From the NCBI GenBank assembly GCA_016928835.1, contig JAFGJW010000001.1:1-64000 (forward strand): a stretch of 64,000 bases of DNA. The letters run 5' to 3'. The notes beneath the pieces are model-generated. The model did no database searches. It had not been told where the DNA came from and worked only from the letters and a program-made list of their open reading frames with translations. This DNA is from Candidatus Woesearchaeota archaeon (GTDB lineage Archaea; Nanobdellota; Nanobdellia; Woesearchaeales; GW2011-AR15). The translations under genes were made by a program, and so were the position numbers. Positions 26,057 to 35,686 of the stretch are shown one piece after another (the stretch's first letter is position 1; every line of letters begins with the position of its first letter).

Positions 26057-26427
26057 CTTATATTTAGGCCTCTACTCAGGACATTCCATTCAATCTCTTG
26101 GATTTGGAACAGGGCTTTGAAATATTTAATGGCTTTAAGCACATCAAAATTTGTGCATGAGAACACATCAATTGCTACATATCCTCTTTTCGGGAAAGTA
26201 TGTATACTAACATGGCTTGTGTAAATTAGGATAAAACCAGAGATACCCGAATTAAATTCATCTTCGTTAATCGATTTTATTAATGGGTCTGACAGTCTTT
26301 TCATACCTATATCTATAGGAAATTGTATAAGGGCTTCTTTGATAATAGCTTCATCACTTAACCTGTCTCTGTCACAGTTTTGCCCATCAATAGTAAGATG
26401 CGTTCCTTTAGATGTGTTAATTTTCAT
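26053..26427 (-). CDS. speD: S-adenosylmethionine decarboxylase proenzyme
   Basis: Makes decarboxylated AdoMet, the aminopropyl donor for spermidine. 124 residues, the compact prokaryotic type. TSHVSIHTFPKRGYVAIDVFSC contains the serine that becomes the pyruvoyl group after self-cleavage, the His and the conserved Cys. It overlaps both neighbours (4 and 11 bases), so KH protein, SpeD and deoxyhypusine synthase form one operon. Confidence 0.9.
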   Translation of the reverse strand: MKINTSKGTHLTIDGQNCDRDRLSDEAIIKEALIQFPIDIGMKRLSDPLIKSINEDEFNSGISGFILIYTSHVSIHTFPKRGYVAIDVFSCTNFDVLKAIKYFKALFQIQEIEWNVLSRGLNIR

Positions 26428-26992
26428 GGTTTTCCCTTCTGTATTCAGATATGTCCCTTTCTTCTAATTCCTTGATTTTTTGTTCACTCCTCATCTTCTC
26501 AAGCCACTTATATACATTAGCATGCCGGCTTCCCTTTATCAATTGTTCAAGAGCTCTTTTTGCTGTAAGGACTGCTTCTGTTCTGCCTATAATGCATACT
26601 GTTTTTCCAAAAACAGATATAAATGTCTCTGTGTGCCTCTCAATCTGGGTTCTTGCTTTGCCTTCTCTCCCAATTATCCTTCCTTTTATTCGTTTTATTT
26701 GATTGTCCTTTACATAATCAATAAGATTAAGAACTTCAAAGGTATAGTCCTGTTTTAGAAGCAGCTGTGCTATCTCTGGGTTAAAGCCCCGGCCAATTGC
26801 CCTTATAATGTCTCTTGTGCAATATAAAGCTATAGCATCTTCTCCCTTGACTGAGATATCGCCTTCTTTTGAATCAACTTTGATTGTGGTCTTAGTTTGT
26901 TCTTCTATATATTTTTTTATCTCTCCTTTTCTGCCTATTAACACGGCAATTCTTTCCTTTGGTATTTTTATCTGATAAGCGAACTCTGTCAT
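26417..26992 (-). CDS. KH-domain rRNA-processing protein, Pno1/Krr1 type
   Basis: 191 residues with two KH domains: IPKERIAVLIGRKGEIKKYIEE near 12-35 and IKRIKGRIIGREGKARTQIER near 97-117, the second followed by FGKTVCIIG. This layout is that of archaeal Dim2/Pno1-like proteins that bind the 3' end of 16S rRNA during small-subunit assembly. First gene of the speD-dys operon. Confidence 0.88.
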   Translation of the reverse strand: MTEFAYQIKIPKERIAVLIGRKGEIKKYIEEQTKTTIKVDSKEGDISVKGEDAIALYCTRDIIRAIGRGFNPEIAQLLLKQDYTFEVLNLIDYVKDNQIKRIKGRIIGREGKARTQIERHTETFISVFGKTVCIIGRTEAVLTAKRALEQLIKGSRHANVYKWLEKMRSEQKIKELEERDISEYRRENHEN

Positions 26993-27084
26993 ACTTTTGT
27001 GGAATCTTCAATTACTTTTAAAGTTTATTAATGATCTTCAAAACCCAAACCTTTTAATAAATGGACTTCTTTTTTTGATTAAAA

Positions 27085-29766
27085 ATGAGATCAGTATCTA
27101 TTATTGGTCTTGGCTATGTTGGATTACCATTAGCAATAATCTGCTCCAAGAAAGGGTATAAGGTTTATGGGATTGATGTTAATGAAAAGATAGTGGGAAA
27201 AACCAATAAAAATATTTCACATATTGATGACCCATATCTTAAAGAGAATATTAAAGATGTGAGGATAGATGCTACAACCAGTTTTGAACCGGTGTCAGAA
27301 AGTGACGTAATATTGATATGTGTTCCTACTCCTGTAAATAAGAAACATGTCCCTGATTTGTCTTATGTGGAGTCAGCCACTAAAAGTATCTCGCAGTACT
27401 TGAAGAGAGGACAGATTATTATTCTTGAGAGTACAGTTTCCCCCGGCACAGTTGATGGAGTTATGATGTCAATCCTCAATAACGGCCTTGATGCTATGAA
27501 GAATGATTATTACCTTGCTCATTGCCCAGAGAGAATTGATCCAGGCAATAAAAAATGGACTATTGACAAGATTCCAAGGGTTGTTGGTGGCGTTACTGAA
27601 GAGGCAACACTGAAAGCAAAAGAATTTTATGAGACAATAATTGAGGCCAAGATTACTCCATTGAAATCGGCCAAAGAGGCTGAGGCTGCAAAGATTATGG
27701 AGAATACGTTCAGGGATGTTAACATTGCTTTCGTAAATGAGATGGCAAAGAGCTTTGACAAGGCAGGTATAGATGTGATGGAGGTTATCAAAGGTGCTTC
27801 TACAAAACCTTTTGCCTTTATGCCTCACTATCCAGGTGTTGGTGTTGGTGGACATTGTTTTGACAAAGCTACTTTTGTTTTCTTAAAAAATAGTGGACAT
27901 CAGAAAGTGAAACAAATAGGCCAATATATTAATTCTCTTGATTGCAACAGGCAACAGGTAAATGATGTTGAGATTTTTTCCCCAGAAGATGTCAAAATAT
28001 TAAGTTATGATATGATAAAAAAATCAACCTCCTTCAAACCTGTAAAGATTGCATCCAAAAGAAAAACTGACCAAATCTTGTGTATTAACTGCGCGTATAA
28101 CTATAAACTTGAAGTTACTGACTTGCATCCTGTAATTTGCTATGATAATGGTTTAAAAGTGAAATTTGCAAAAGATATCAAGAGAGGAGACAGGCTTGTT
28201 CTGAATAAACTATTGCCTTCTGATAAATCTATGCTCAAGATTGACTTGATTAATCATTTAAATAACGATTTAATCAAAAAAATTCGGGTTAAACCAAAAA
28301 ATGGTGCTTTTATTAATTATAAAAAGGGAATAGATAAAAACCTGAAGGGGAATAAGAGAGATTATTATAAAAATAATTCCCTCCCCTTGAAAAAATATTT
28401 AGCATTAGAAAATCTGCTTGGAATAGATAGACAAGAGATTTACCTTTGCACAGGCGGCGGTCCAAGTTTCAAAAAAATTCCCGCAGTACTTGCTCTTGAT
28501 AAGGATTTCTTAAGATTAATCGGTTATTATTTAAGTGAGGGTTGTTTAACAACGGAGAAAAAGACATTAAGAACTCGCTTTACGTTCAATAAAAATGAAA
28601 CAGAGTACATAAATGACTTGAAGAGTCTACTGAGAAAATATGAATTAGATTATTCTGTATATCTATCAACAAGGTTTGAATCTTATCATATAAAAGTCTC
28701 TTCCGCAATATTTGGATTTTTATTAAGAGACATCTTAAAATGTGGCGTAAATTGTTATAACATGGAGATTCCCGAGCAATTCTTTGATTTGGCTAAAGAG
28801 TATAAAGAAGAATTGTTAAAGGGTTTATTTAGGGGGGATGGCGGAGTATCTGGCTTTTCCAAAAAAAGAAGGTATATTAAAAACGGAAAATCTTACGAAC
28901 ATTATTGCAACAGCATTACAGTTAGTTATTTTACTTCAAGCCCTGTTCTTTTTCAACAGATCTGTTTGTTATTATTGAATTTTGATATTGTTCCGAAATT
29001 ATCAAAAAGAATAGGATACATGACACTAACTGGATATAAGAATGTTTCTAAAGTAAAAAATTGGTTCTTGGGAGAAAAAGAAGAAAAAATCAACACCTAT
29101 TTAAAAAACCTAAGAAAAGTAATTAATTATAAAAAGACAAAAATCTTCAGAGAATTTATTACAATTAGCGTTGAAAATATCAAAAAAATTGAAACTGATT
29201 ATGTGTATTCTTTTGAGGTTGCTGATACAAATACCTTGATTACTTCGTGTGGGATTATAGCTCATAACTGTATCGCAATTGATCCCTATTATCTAATAGA
29301 CGGAGCGAAAACATATGGCTTTGACCACCAATTCTTGAGTTTGGCGAGAAAGATAAATAGTTCCATGCCCCAGTATACTGTTGATTTATTCAGGGAGGAA
29401 CTTAACAAGCTTGGTAGGCCAGTTAGGGGCGCTAAAGTAGGTATTCTTGGTCTCGCCTACAAAGGGAATGTCGATGATACAAGAGAAAGCCCGGCATTTG
29501 AGGTAATTGACCTACTGAAAAAACAAGGGGCAGAATTATTTGTTTATGAACCATATCTTCCGGACAAATCAGATGTAAAAGTCCTAACCGAATTATTTGA
29601 AAAGGTCGATTATATATTATTGATTACAAACCACAACGAATTCAAAAATATGGATTATCAGCTATTGAAACAAAATAATATAAAATTGGTTCTTGATGGT
29701 AGGAATTGCCTTGATAAAGAGTCGATCGAAAAATTAGGCATCTTATACAAGGGTATTGGAAGGTAA
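27085..29766 (+). CDS. Nucleotide-sugar dehydrogenase (UDP-ManNAc dehydrogenase type) containing an intein
   Basis: Oxidises the C6 of a UDP-sugar to the uronate with two NAD. 893 residues precursor, 422 after splicing, normal for the family. N-part: Rossmann IGLGYVGLPLA, TVSPGTVDG, HCPERIDPGN, ENTFRDVNIAFVNE, and GVGVGGH ending at the catalytic-cysteine position; after the intein CIAIDPYYLI, then GLAYKGNVDDTRESP. The WecC/WbpA subgroup is favoured by HCPERIDPG and TFRDVNIA. It probably supplies an acidic sugar for surface glycans. Confidence 0.9.
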   Translation: MRSVSIIGLGYVGLPLAIICSKKGYKVYGIDVNEKIVGKTNKNISHIDDPYLKENIKDVRIDATTSFEPVSESDVILICVPTPVNKKHVPDLSYVESATKSISQYLKRGQIIILESTVSPGTVDGVMMSILNNGLDAMKNDYYLAHCPERIDPGNKKWTIDKIPRVVGGVTEEATLKAKEFYETIIEAKITPLKSAKEAEAAKIMENTFRDVNIAFVNEMAKSFDKAGIDVMEVIKGASTKPFAFMPHYPGVGVGGHCFDKATFVFLKNSGHQKVKQIGQYINSLDCNRQQVNDVEIFSPEDVKILSYDMIKKSTSFKPVKIASKRKTDQILCINCAYNYKLEVTDLHPVICYDNGLKVKFAKDIKRGDRLVLNKLLPSDKSMLKIDLINHLNNDLIKKIRVKPKNGAFINYKKGIDKNLKGNKRDYYKNNSLPLKKYLALENLLGIDRQEIYLCTGGGPSFKKIPAVLALDKDFLRLIGYYLSEGCLTTEKKTLRTRFTFNKNETEYINDLKSLLRKYELDYSVYLSTRFESYHIKVSSAIFGFLLRDILKCGVNCYNMEIPEQFFDLAKEYKEELLKGLFRGDGGVSGFSKKRRYIKNGKSYEHYCNSITVSYFTSSPVLFQQICLLLLNFDIVPKLSKRIGYMTLTGYKNVSKVKNWFLGEKEEKINTYLKNLRKVINYKKTKIFREFITISVENIKKIETDYVYSFEVADTNTLITSCGIIAHNCIAIDPYYLIDGAKTYGFDHQFLSLARKINSSMPQYTVDLFREELNKLGRPVRGAKVGILGLAYKGNVDDTRESPAFEVIDLLKKQGAELFVYEPYLPDKSDVKVLTELFEKVDYILLITNHNEFKNMDYQLLKQNNIKLVLDGRNCLDKESIEKLGILYKGIGR
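27856..29268 (+). mobile_element. LAGLIDADG intein at the active-site cysteine of the dehydrogenase
   Basis: 471 residues (258-728 of the precursor). It starts with Cys258 directly after GGH, has a splicing block with VTDLHP, two LAGLIDADG-type motifs (LIGYYLSEG and LLKGLFRGDGG) and ends in the SCGIIAHN block, with Cys729 as the +1 residue. Splicing restores GVGVGGHC-IAIDPYY, so the +1 cysteine is the enzyme's own catalytic cysteine and the enzyme should be inactive until splicing. The homing endonuclease appears complete. Confidence 0.92.
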
Positions 29767-29845
29767 AATTTATTTTATTAGATTGACTATAACAAAGGGA
29801 GTTCTATAGTTAAATTTATATACCCTCTATGACTAGTAAAAATCT

Positions 29846-31993
29846 ATGAGGGAGTACAAAGAGGTGCTGGGTAGATTAAGGAAGGATATTGAACATAAAT
29901 TCTCCCAAGCCGAGATTCCCCCAAATCAGGACACCACTTCTCTTTCATTTAGAACGTTTAAACAAGAACAGAAAGAAGAGTTTTCATTGAACACCACCTA
30001 CGAAAAGTACTGTGCATTCTCTGCAAAATTCCTCGGGTTTATTAGCTTTGGAAAAAAAACAGAGGAATCTTTGCATGATGAGATTGAAATTGCTGGAATA
30101 AATGTGACACCGCGCGGGGTGATTGCCTCAGCTTTTATGACTCAGCTGATTTCTCTACTTATAGGATTCCCTTTTTTATTTTTAGGGTTCTTGAATTTTG
30201 CTTTTTTCATTGTATGCACAGGCGCCTTTCTCGGTGCAGTTTCCTATACATATCCTGGATTTAGGTCTGAATTGACAAAGATAAATGCACAACAGGAGTC
30301 TTTGCTTGCCATATTATACATGACAATATATATGCGTGTTAATCCGATTCTAGAAAATGCTATGTACTTTGCTTCACAGCATCTAAAAGGTCCAATTGGA
30401 AAAGATCTCAAACAGTGTTTGTGGCTTGTTGATAATGAGAAGGTAGGGTCGCTTGAAGAAGCAATTCAATATTTTATCCCCTTATGGGTTAAAAGAAATG
30501 TAGATTTTGTCAAGTCATTGCTTATCCTTTACAGTGTCCTGGAACAGACCAGTAAGGAAAACCAAATAAAAATTTTAGACAAAGCCCTTGATACTATATT
30601 GCAGTCAACATATGAAAGAATGAAACACTATTCTCATGACCTGCAGATACCTGTAACAGTACTCCACACTTTTGGCCTGATGCTCCCTCTTGTTGGATTG
30701 ATTGCTTTTCCGATGCTTAGCATATTTATGGCAGACAGCATAAGAATATCATACCTCTTTTTTGGTTATATAATTGTATTGCCAATGTTGTTATTTTTCT
30801 TTATTAGAAGAGTAATTTCAAAAAGACCGGGTGCGTTTTCGTATCCAGATATCTCAAATAATCCATATGTTCCTCCACAAGGGATGTACAAATTAAAGCT
30901 AAGAGATAAAACCTATCTTGTGCCTGTATTAAGTGTGGCGCTGGCAATCGCCCTGCTGATTGTGTTGCCTGGAGTTAATCATATCTTTTTCTCGACCTTG
31001 CCCACATATTTAAAAATGAGAGAAAAGGATTTTCCCGAAGAGGTTATTATACCAGAAGGCATGGAGAATGAATTAACAATTCAAAGTATTTTGCTTACTT
31101 TAACTATCCCCTTGGGTCTTGCGGTTGGTGTTGCACTTTTTTTCTACGGAAGAAGTGTTCAGAGGATGAAAGTAAGAGAAGATGTGGTGGAGATTGAAGA
31201 AGATTTGCCAGGAGCGCTGTTCCAATTCTCAAACCAATTCACAGAAAAGATACCCATTGAGCAGGCAGTTGAGAATTTTGTCAATGAATATGTGCTTTTA
31301 AATCTTAAAAAGAGAAGTATCTTCTTGTTCTTCTCGGCTATCCTTGATAGAATACAGGATGAAGGGGTAACATTTGCTCAGGCAATTTTTGATAAGAAGG
31401 GCGTTATTATTAGATACCCTTCTGTATTACTTCGAGAAATCGCCTGGATTATCTCTGAGGGAGAGAGAAAAGGAGCTCAAATTGTTTTTAATATTGTGAA
31501 CAAAATCTCGATTTATTTAGATAATCTAAAGAAAATTAAAGAGTTAATCTATGACTTACTAGCAGAGGTTGTAAGCTCAATTAATATGCAGGCAAGATTC
31601 CTGGCACCGTTTATTGCTGGTATTGTGGGCTCACTAACCACAGTTATTATCCGGGCCCTTGTTGAAATGGCAAAGAAATTAAGCTCAATAATGGGGCTCC
31701 TGCGGATTGGAACAAGTGGTGTGAGAGATTCCAACTTTTTTTCAGGATTTATAGAATTTTCACAGATTATCCCCCCAACCATGTTCCAGGTATTGGTTGG
31801 TATATATATGGTCGAAACAGTCTTTTTGTTGTCATTTTTAGCAAATGGTGTTGAAAACGGCTTTGATGCTGTATCCAGGGATATGACTATAGCGAGAAAT
31901 ATGACAATGGCAATCATTGTTTATGTCCTTATATCTGTTGTATCAACATTAGCCCTCACCTCTTTGGTTGGAAGAGGAACCGCTATGACTTAA
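29846..31993 (+). CDS. Pilus assembly membrane platform protein, TadC/FlaJ type
   Basis: 715 residues, a double version of the type II secretion F domain: two halves, each with membrane helices (~100-150, 270-325, 355-385, 420-440 and 590-700). The AILYMTIYMRVNPILENAM and ALFQFSNQF...IPIEQAVENF segments are the usual F-domain amphipathic regions. It is the inner-membrane platform on which the ATPase at 32875 would act. Begins an operon with two pilin-like genes. Confidence 0.85.
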   Translation: MREYKEVLGRLRKDIEHKFSQAEIPPNQDTTSLSFRTFKQEQKEEFSLNTTYEKYCAFSAKFLGFISFGKKTEESLHDEIEIAGINVTPRGVIASAFMTQLISLLIGFPFLFLGFLNFAFFIVCTGAFLGAVSYTYPGFRSELTKINAQQESLLAILYMTIYMRVNPILENAMYFASQHLKGPIGKDLKQCLWLVDNEKVGSLEEAIQYFIPLWVKRNVDFVKSLLILYSVLEQTSKENQIKILDKALDTILQSTYERMKHYSHDLQIPVTVLHTFGLMLPLVGLIAFPMLSIFMADSIRISYLFFGYIIVLPMLLFFFIRRVISKRPGAFSYPDISNNPYVPPQGMYKLKLRDKTYLVPVLSVALAIALLIVLPGVNHIFFSTLPTYLKMREKDFPEEVIIPEGMENELTIQSILLTLTIPLGLAVGVALFFYGRSVQRMKVREDVVEIEEDLPGALFQFSNQFTEKIPIEQAVENFVNEYVLLNLKKRSIFLFFSAILDRIQDEGVTFAQAIFDKKGVIIRYPSVLLREIAWIISEGERKGAQIVFNIVNKISIYLDNLKKIKELIYDLLAEVVSSINMQARFLAPFIAGIVGSLTTVIIRALVEMAKKLSSIMGLLRIGTSGVRDSNFFSGFIEFSQIIPPTMFQVLVGIYMVETVFLLSFLANGVENGFDAVSRDMTIARNMTMAIIVYVLISVVSTLALTSLVGRGTAMT

Positions 31994-31997
31994 TAAA

Positions 31998-32363
31998 ATG
32001 GAGAATATATTTTTTAAATATGGGATAATCATTGTTGGTGCAGCAGTAATAGCACTCTTAATCAGTTTTTCTTTTAATGCATTGCACGAGACAGCAGTTG
32101 GCAATCAAGAAATGCAACAGGATTTTTCCGGGAGCGCAACAGAGCTTAAACTCGCTCTTATTCGATATTGTGATTATTGTCTCAAGCCTCAAGTGAGCCA
32201 GGATTGCTTTATTATTAATGTTAATCTAATAGGAGGAGATTTAACAATCCAGGATTTTTTGGAATTTGAGAACATTGTCTTAGGGACAGATATTACTTCT
32301 GGAAAGAGTGTAGTTAAAATTAAAAACATCAATAATTTATGCATGGTAGATAAGCTGGAATGA
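31998..32363 (+). CDS. Pilin-like membrane-anchored protein
   Basis: 121 residues, five bases after the platform gene. N-terminal helix (~8-27, IIIVGAAVIALLISFSF) then a soluble part with four cysteines (YCDYCLKPQVSQDC). Lacks an obvious KKxG signal. Overlaps the next gene by four bases. Likely a minor pilin or assembly subunit. Confidence 0.65.
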   Translation: MENIFFKYGIIIVGAAVIALLISFSFNALHETAVGNQEMQQDFSGSATELKLALIRYCDYCLKPQVSQDCFIINVNLIGGDLTIQDFLEFENIVLGTDITSGKSVVKIKNINNLCMVDKLE

Positions 32364-32878
32364 AAAAAGGAGATATAAGCATTACAACAGTTTTTATTAT
32401 CTTTATTACTTTAGCCAGCATACTATTGTTATTGGGGCTCTTTTCAACTAAACTGCCAACTTTTGCCAAAGAGATGTACTGCAAAACTTTTTTCTATATC
32501 CATTCTTCTGTATTTATCCCAAAAAATTTCAGAGCTGAGCAGAGCTATTGCTTAGACACAAAATTACTCAAGCCGCCTATTACCCTTACAAATGAGACAG
32601 AACTCAATACAAGTATCTTGGCACACATGCTGGCATGTTGGGAGTACGCAGAGCGGGGAAAATATAACAAGAACCAGCTGTGCTATGAATTAGTCATCGG
32701 ACCAAGTGTTAAGACCCCTGTGTCTGTAACTGAGACCCAGATCAATGGTATTCTAGTAGAAAACGGTGTTACTAATGTCTTCTCAACAGACAATTTTGAC
32801 TGGGCTGTAGATGACGAGTTTACTGAGAACCAAAAGATACTAATAGAATATGTTAATGGAAAAATAAAAGTTACCTAG
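32360..32878 (+). CDS. Pilin-like membrane-anchored protein
   Basis: 172 residues. MKKGDISITTVFIIFITLASILLLLGLF is a class III-like start and helix, followed by a soluble part with four cysteines and two Asn-rich strands. Its last four bases overlap the end of the convergent secretion ATPase gene. Part of the platform-pilin operon. Confidence 0.68.
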   Translation: MKKGDISITTVFIIFITLASILLLLGLFSTKLPTFAKEMYCKTFFYIHSSVFIPKNFRAEQSYCLDTKLLKPPITLTNETELNTSILAHMLACWEYAERGKYNKNQLCYELVIGPSVKTPVSVTETQINGILVENGVTNVFSTDNFDWAVDDEFTENQKILIEYVNGKIKVT

Positions 32879-35172
32879 GGTTTATTATTTATCTTTCTTT
32901 TCTTAATCTCTTTTTCAAACCAATTGTTCCATTCAAACCACACAATTTCATGGTCTAAAACTCCCTTTTCCTCCTTTACTTTCTCAACAAAATTATGGAA
33001 CATATCATTACAGAGAATGACAAAACCTGCTTCAAGCATGTCATCATCCTTGAGCTCTTCTGCTTTTTGCACCAATGTTTGTCTATACTTGGCCCTCAAA
33101 AGAATATTATTCCAAACTGCATCCCAATTGCCAGCAAAATCAGGAATATTACCAGCTATTGTTTTCAAGATTTCTGACTCCCCATTAATGAGTTCATCTG
33201 TTGGTACGAGTTCATCTGTTTTTGCGTCGTATTTCATAAGATCAAGAAAAGCGCCCTCAATTAAGGGATCCTCTTCCCATGTTTTCCTTACCTCTGTTAT
33301 CTGGGTTATTCTCCTGTATCTATGCAACCCATCAGCAGATTTTATTGGGGTGGATATTATACATATATCAGTTGCCTTAAAACTTGTTTTTGGTATCCCA
33401 ATGTCATTTACAACCCTGTCATATATACCATATGGAGAATCTCCGTGGATTGTTCCTGCAACCACATTTGCAGCTGCTCCTACACGCATAGCTTCATAGA
33501 GTGCAATAGCTTCTTTGCTTCTTACCTCTCCAACTATAAGCGAGGAATCTCCTAGTCTTAGAGTTGTTCTAATTCCATCAGATGCACTAACCTCGCTTGT
33601 TCCCTGGGACAATGCTGATGCAACTTTCATTGATTGGATATTAAAACCGAGACTTCTAAGAGAGGATACAGGTAGTTCCAGTGTGTCCTCAATAGTTATC
33701 ACCCTATATCGCCTCATTATCTCAATCATCAAGGCTGAGAGAAACGATGTTTTCCCAGAGCTTCTTGTACCGCAAATTAACATTGTTCTAGTACCATCTA
33801 CAAGGAAACTTAAGAGTCCAGCTGCTAGGGGATTAATCATTTTGTATTTAATAAATAATGGAAGTGTCCATGGGTCATCTCTATGCCTTCGGAATGAGAA
33901 AGCAAGCCCAGTTGGATTCAGCGGGAGAGTAATGGCAGCAACTCTTGTCCTAGCTCCAGGGAGCTCAAGCTCAGTATCAAGCACTGGGTTGGCTTCATCA
34001 AGAGGCCTGCCAGATATCATCCTCAACTTTGAAGCCCAGGATTCTGCTTCTGTGGTTGTTGTAATAATATTTGTTTCACAATCATCATATTTGCCATGTA
34101 CAATAAATATTGGAACATGTCCCATCGGACTATTAATTGAAATATCTTGGATATTTTCATCCTGCAACAAGACTTCTATTAAACCAAACCCGACCGTGTA
34201 TCTCACAAGGATAGCAGTCAATTCGACAACATCTTTCTCTCTAAGTTTTATATTCCTGTATGATGCTAATTCTTCAATTAGATCCATGCCGACATTGAAA
34301 AAGACCTCTCTCATTCTTTTTGGATCAACAAACTCAGATTTTTTCGGCTTGTGTTCAGCCATTATCTTCCTTGCTGCGTCAAGCAACTCATATTTTTCTT
34401 CACTTAACTTGAATTCAGGAGGCAGCATATGAAATAAGAGTTTCACTGAATCTGGCAGCTTAAATATGGTGACTTCTGTGTCTTCTGCAATTGAGTAGTT
34501 GTCAATCTCAATACCCTCTTTTGGATAGGAGGCCATTAGTTTTGTATACATAAAATCTGGTTTGATAACCGGGTTGAAAATGCGCCGGTACACTGATCTG
34601 TCCCCTATCTCATAGCCAGCTAAATGTGGTTGAGCTATTACTACCAATTTTGTTCTTTCTAACAGATTCATTAGGTAATCAAGAAGGGAGATATATTTGG
34701 ACAGGCATTCGACACTCTCTCTGTCAACTGTTTTTTCCTGGATTATCTTCTCTTGTCTTCTTATTCTTCTTAACTCAACAAAGGCTCCAAGAGGATCTTT
34801 TAATAATAGATTAAATAGTATATCTTGAAGCTGATTATACCAAACATCTGTATATCTCTTGCAATTATCAAAATTCAGGGCATGATAGCTGAACATATTT
34901 TTTTCTTTTGTCAGATGGAGGTATAGTTTGGCAATTTCATTCAGTAATTGGGTCTGTTCATAGTCATATTCATATTCTCTCTTCTGGAAAAAAACTATCT
35001 TTGTGATTCCTTTTGTCTGGGCTAATTTTTCACAAGTTTTTGCCATACATAGAGCATTATCTTCTACTGATGGGATAAGTGTTGTTTTAGAAAAATCACC
35101 CCTTAACACATTATCCTCTCCTTCTCTGTCCACGCTAAAAACAGGTTCCCCAGGTGTATTTTCAAATGCCAT
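32875..35172 (-). CDS. Type II/IV secretion ATPase, TadA/FlaI type
   Basis: Hexameric ATPase driving pilus or secretion assembly. 765 residues. The C-terminal half carries Walker A CGTRSSGKTS, the Asp box ITIEDTLELP, Walker B SSLIVGEVRS and the His box AGTIHGDS. A ~250-residue N-terminal part before the conserved domain is unusually long, plus a ~130-residue tail with WEEDPLIEG and KAEELKDDD. Encoded opposite to its platform protein, their operons meeting tail to tail. Confidence 0.88.
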   Translation of the reverse strand: MAFENTPGEPVFSVDREGEDNVLRGDFSKTTLIPSVEDNALCMAKTCEKLAQTKGITKIVFFQKREYEYDYEQTQLLNEIAKLYLHLTKEKNMFSYHALNFDNCKRYTDVWYNQLQDILFNLLLKDPLGAFVELRRIRRQEKIIQEKTVDRESVECLSKYISLLDYLMNLLERTKLVVIAQPHLAGYEIGDRSVYRRIFNPVIKPDFMYTKLMASYPKEGIEIDNYSIAEDTEVTIFKLPDSVKLLFHMLPPEFKLSEEKYELLDAARKIMAEHKPKKSEFVDPKRMREVFFNVGMDLIEELASYRNIKLREKDVVELTAILVRYTVGFGLIEVLLQDENIQDISINSPMGHVPIFIVHGKYDDCETNIITTTTEAESWASKLRMISGRPLDEANPVLDTELELPGARTRVAAITLPLNPTGLAFSFRRHRDDPWTLPLFIKYKMINPLAAGLLSFLVDGTRTMLICGTRSSGKTSFLSALMIEIMRRYRVITIEDTLELPVSSLRSLGFNIQSMKVASALSQGTSEVSASDGIRTTLRLGDSSLIVGEVRSKEAIALYEAMRVGAAANVVAGTIHGDSPYGIYDRVVNDIGIPKTSFKATDICIISTPIKSADGLHRYRRITQITEVRKTWEEDPLIEGAFLDLMKYDAKTDELVPTDELINGESEILKTIAGNIPDFAGNWDAVWNNILLRAKYRQTLVQKAEELKDDDMLEAGFVILCNDMFHNFVEKVKEEKGVLDHEIVWFEWNNWFEKEIKKRKINNKP

Positions 35173-35234
35173 GTTTCAGTAACATTTATTATCCAGCTAA
35201 TATTTTAATGATGTAATCGTTTATATAATTTATT

Positions 35235-35675
35235 ATGACAGATATTATGACAGAACAAAAATCTCCTCAAAGACAGCAACCCAAGACAGCTCCAGATATT
35301 AATATTAAGCTGAGTAGAGAGATTAATGAAATAATGAGAAGACTTAGAATTCTTGAAGAGAGATACACTAACCTCAGAAAAAAAAATCAGCTCACTGATC
35401 AGAATATGTTGGACACATCTAAAAAAATTATGGAAGAGTTAAAGATATCTCAGAGTACAATAACTGAGCTAAAACGTGAACTGCAGGATATGAATTCAAA
35501 AATTACTGTGCTTGCAGAAGAGATTCAGTCATGTGTTCCAAAACGGGATTTCGATATGGTCAGCAGATATTTAGATTTCTGGGAGCCAATGAATTTTCTT
35601 AGCAGAGAAGAATCAGAAAAAATTGTACAGGAGTTTATGAGAAATACCAAAACTTATTTAAAGTCTAAAAAATAA
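35235..35675 (+). CDS. Coiled-coil protein near the pilus genes
   Basis: 146 residues, mainly one predicted coiled coil (~25-105, leucine and isoleucine at heptad spacing) followed by a short domain DMVSRYLDFWEPMNFLSREESEKIV. This coil-plus-small-domain layout is reminiscent of FlaC/D/E-type accessory proteins of archaeal pili, but the match is weak. Divergent from the ATPase. Confidence 0.6.
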   Translation: MTDIMTEQKSPQRQQPKTAPDINIKLSREINEIMRRLRILEERYTNLRKKNQLTDQNMLDTSKKIMEELKISQSTITELKRELQDMNSKITVLAEEIQSCVPKRDFDMVSRYLDFWEPMNFLSREESEKIVQEFMRNTKTYLKSKK

Positions 35676-35686
35676 TTTTTATTACT

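Noticed and set aside
27856-29268. Reading the long dehydrogenase as two fused enzymes
   Set aside because: The inserted 471 residues have intein splice blocks, LAGLIDADG motifs and HN-Cys ends, and their removal restores the family's conserved sequence.
33515-34432. 305-codon plus-strand frame inside the secretion ATPase gene
   Set aside because: It lies wholly antisense to a gene with intact Walker motifs and has a Ser/Val-rich shadow composition.
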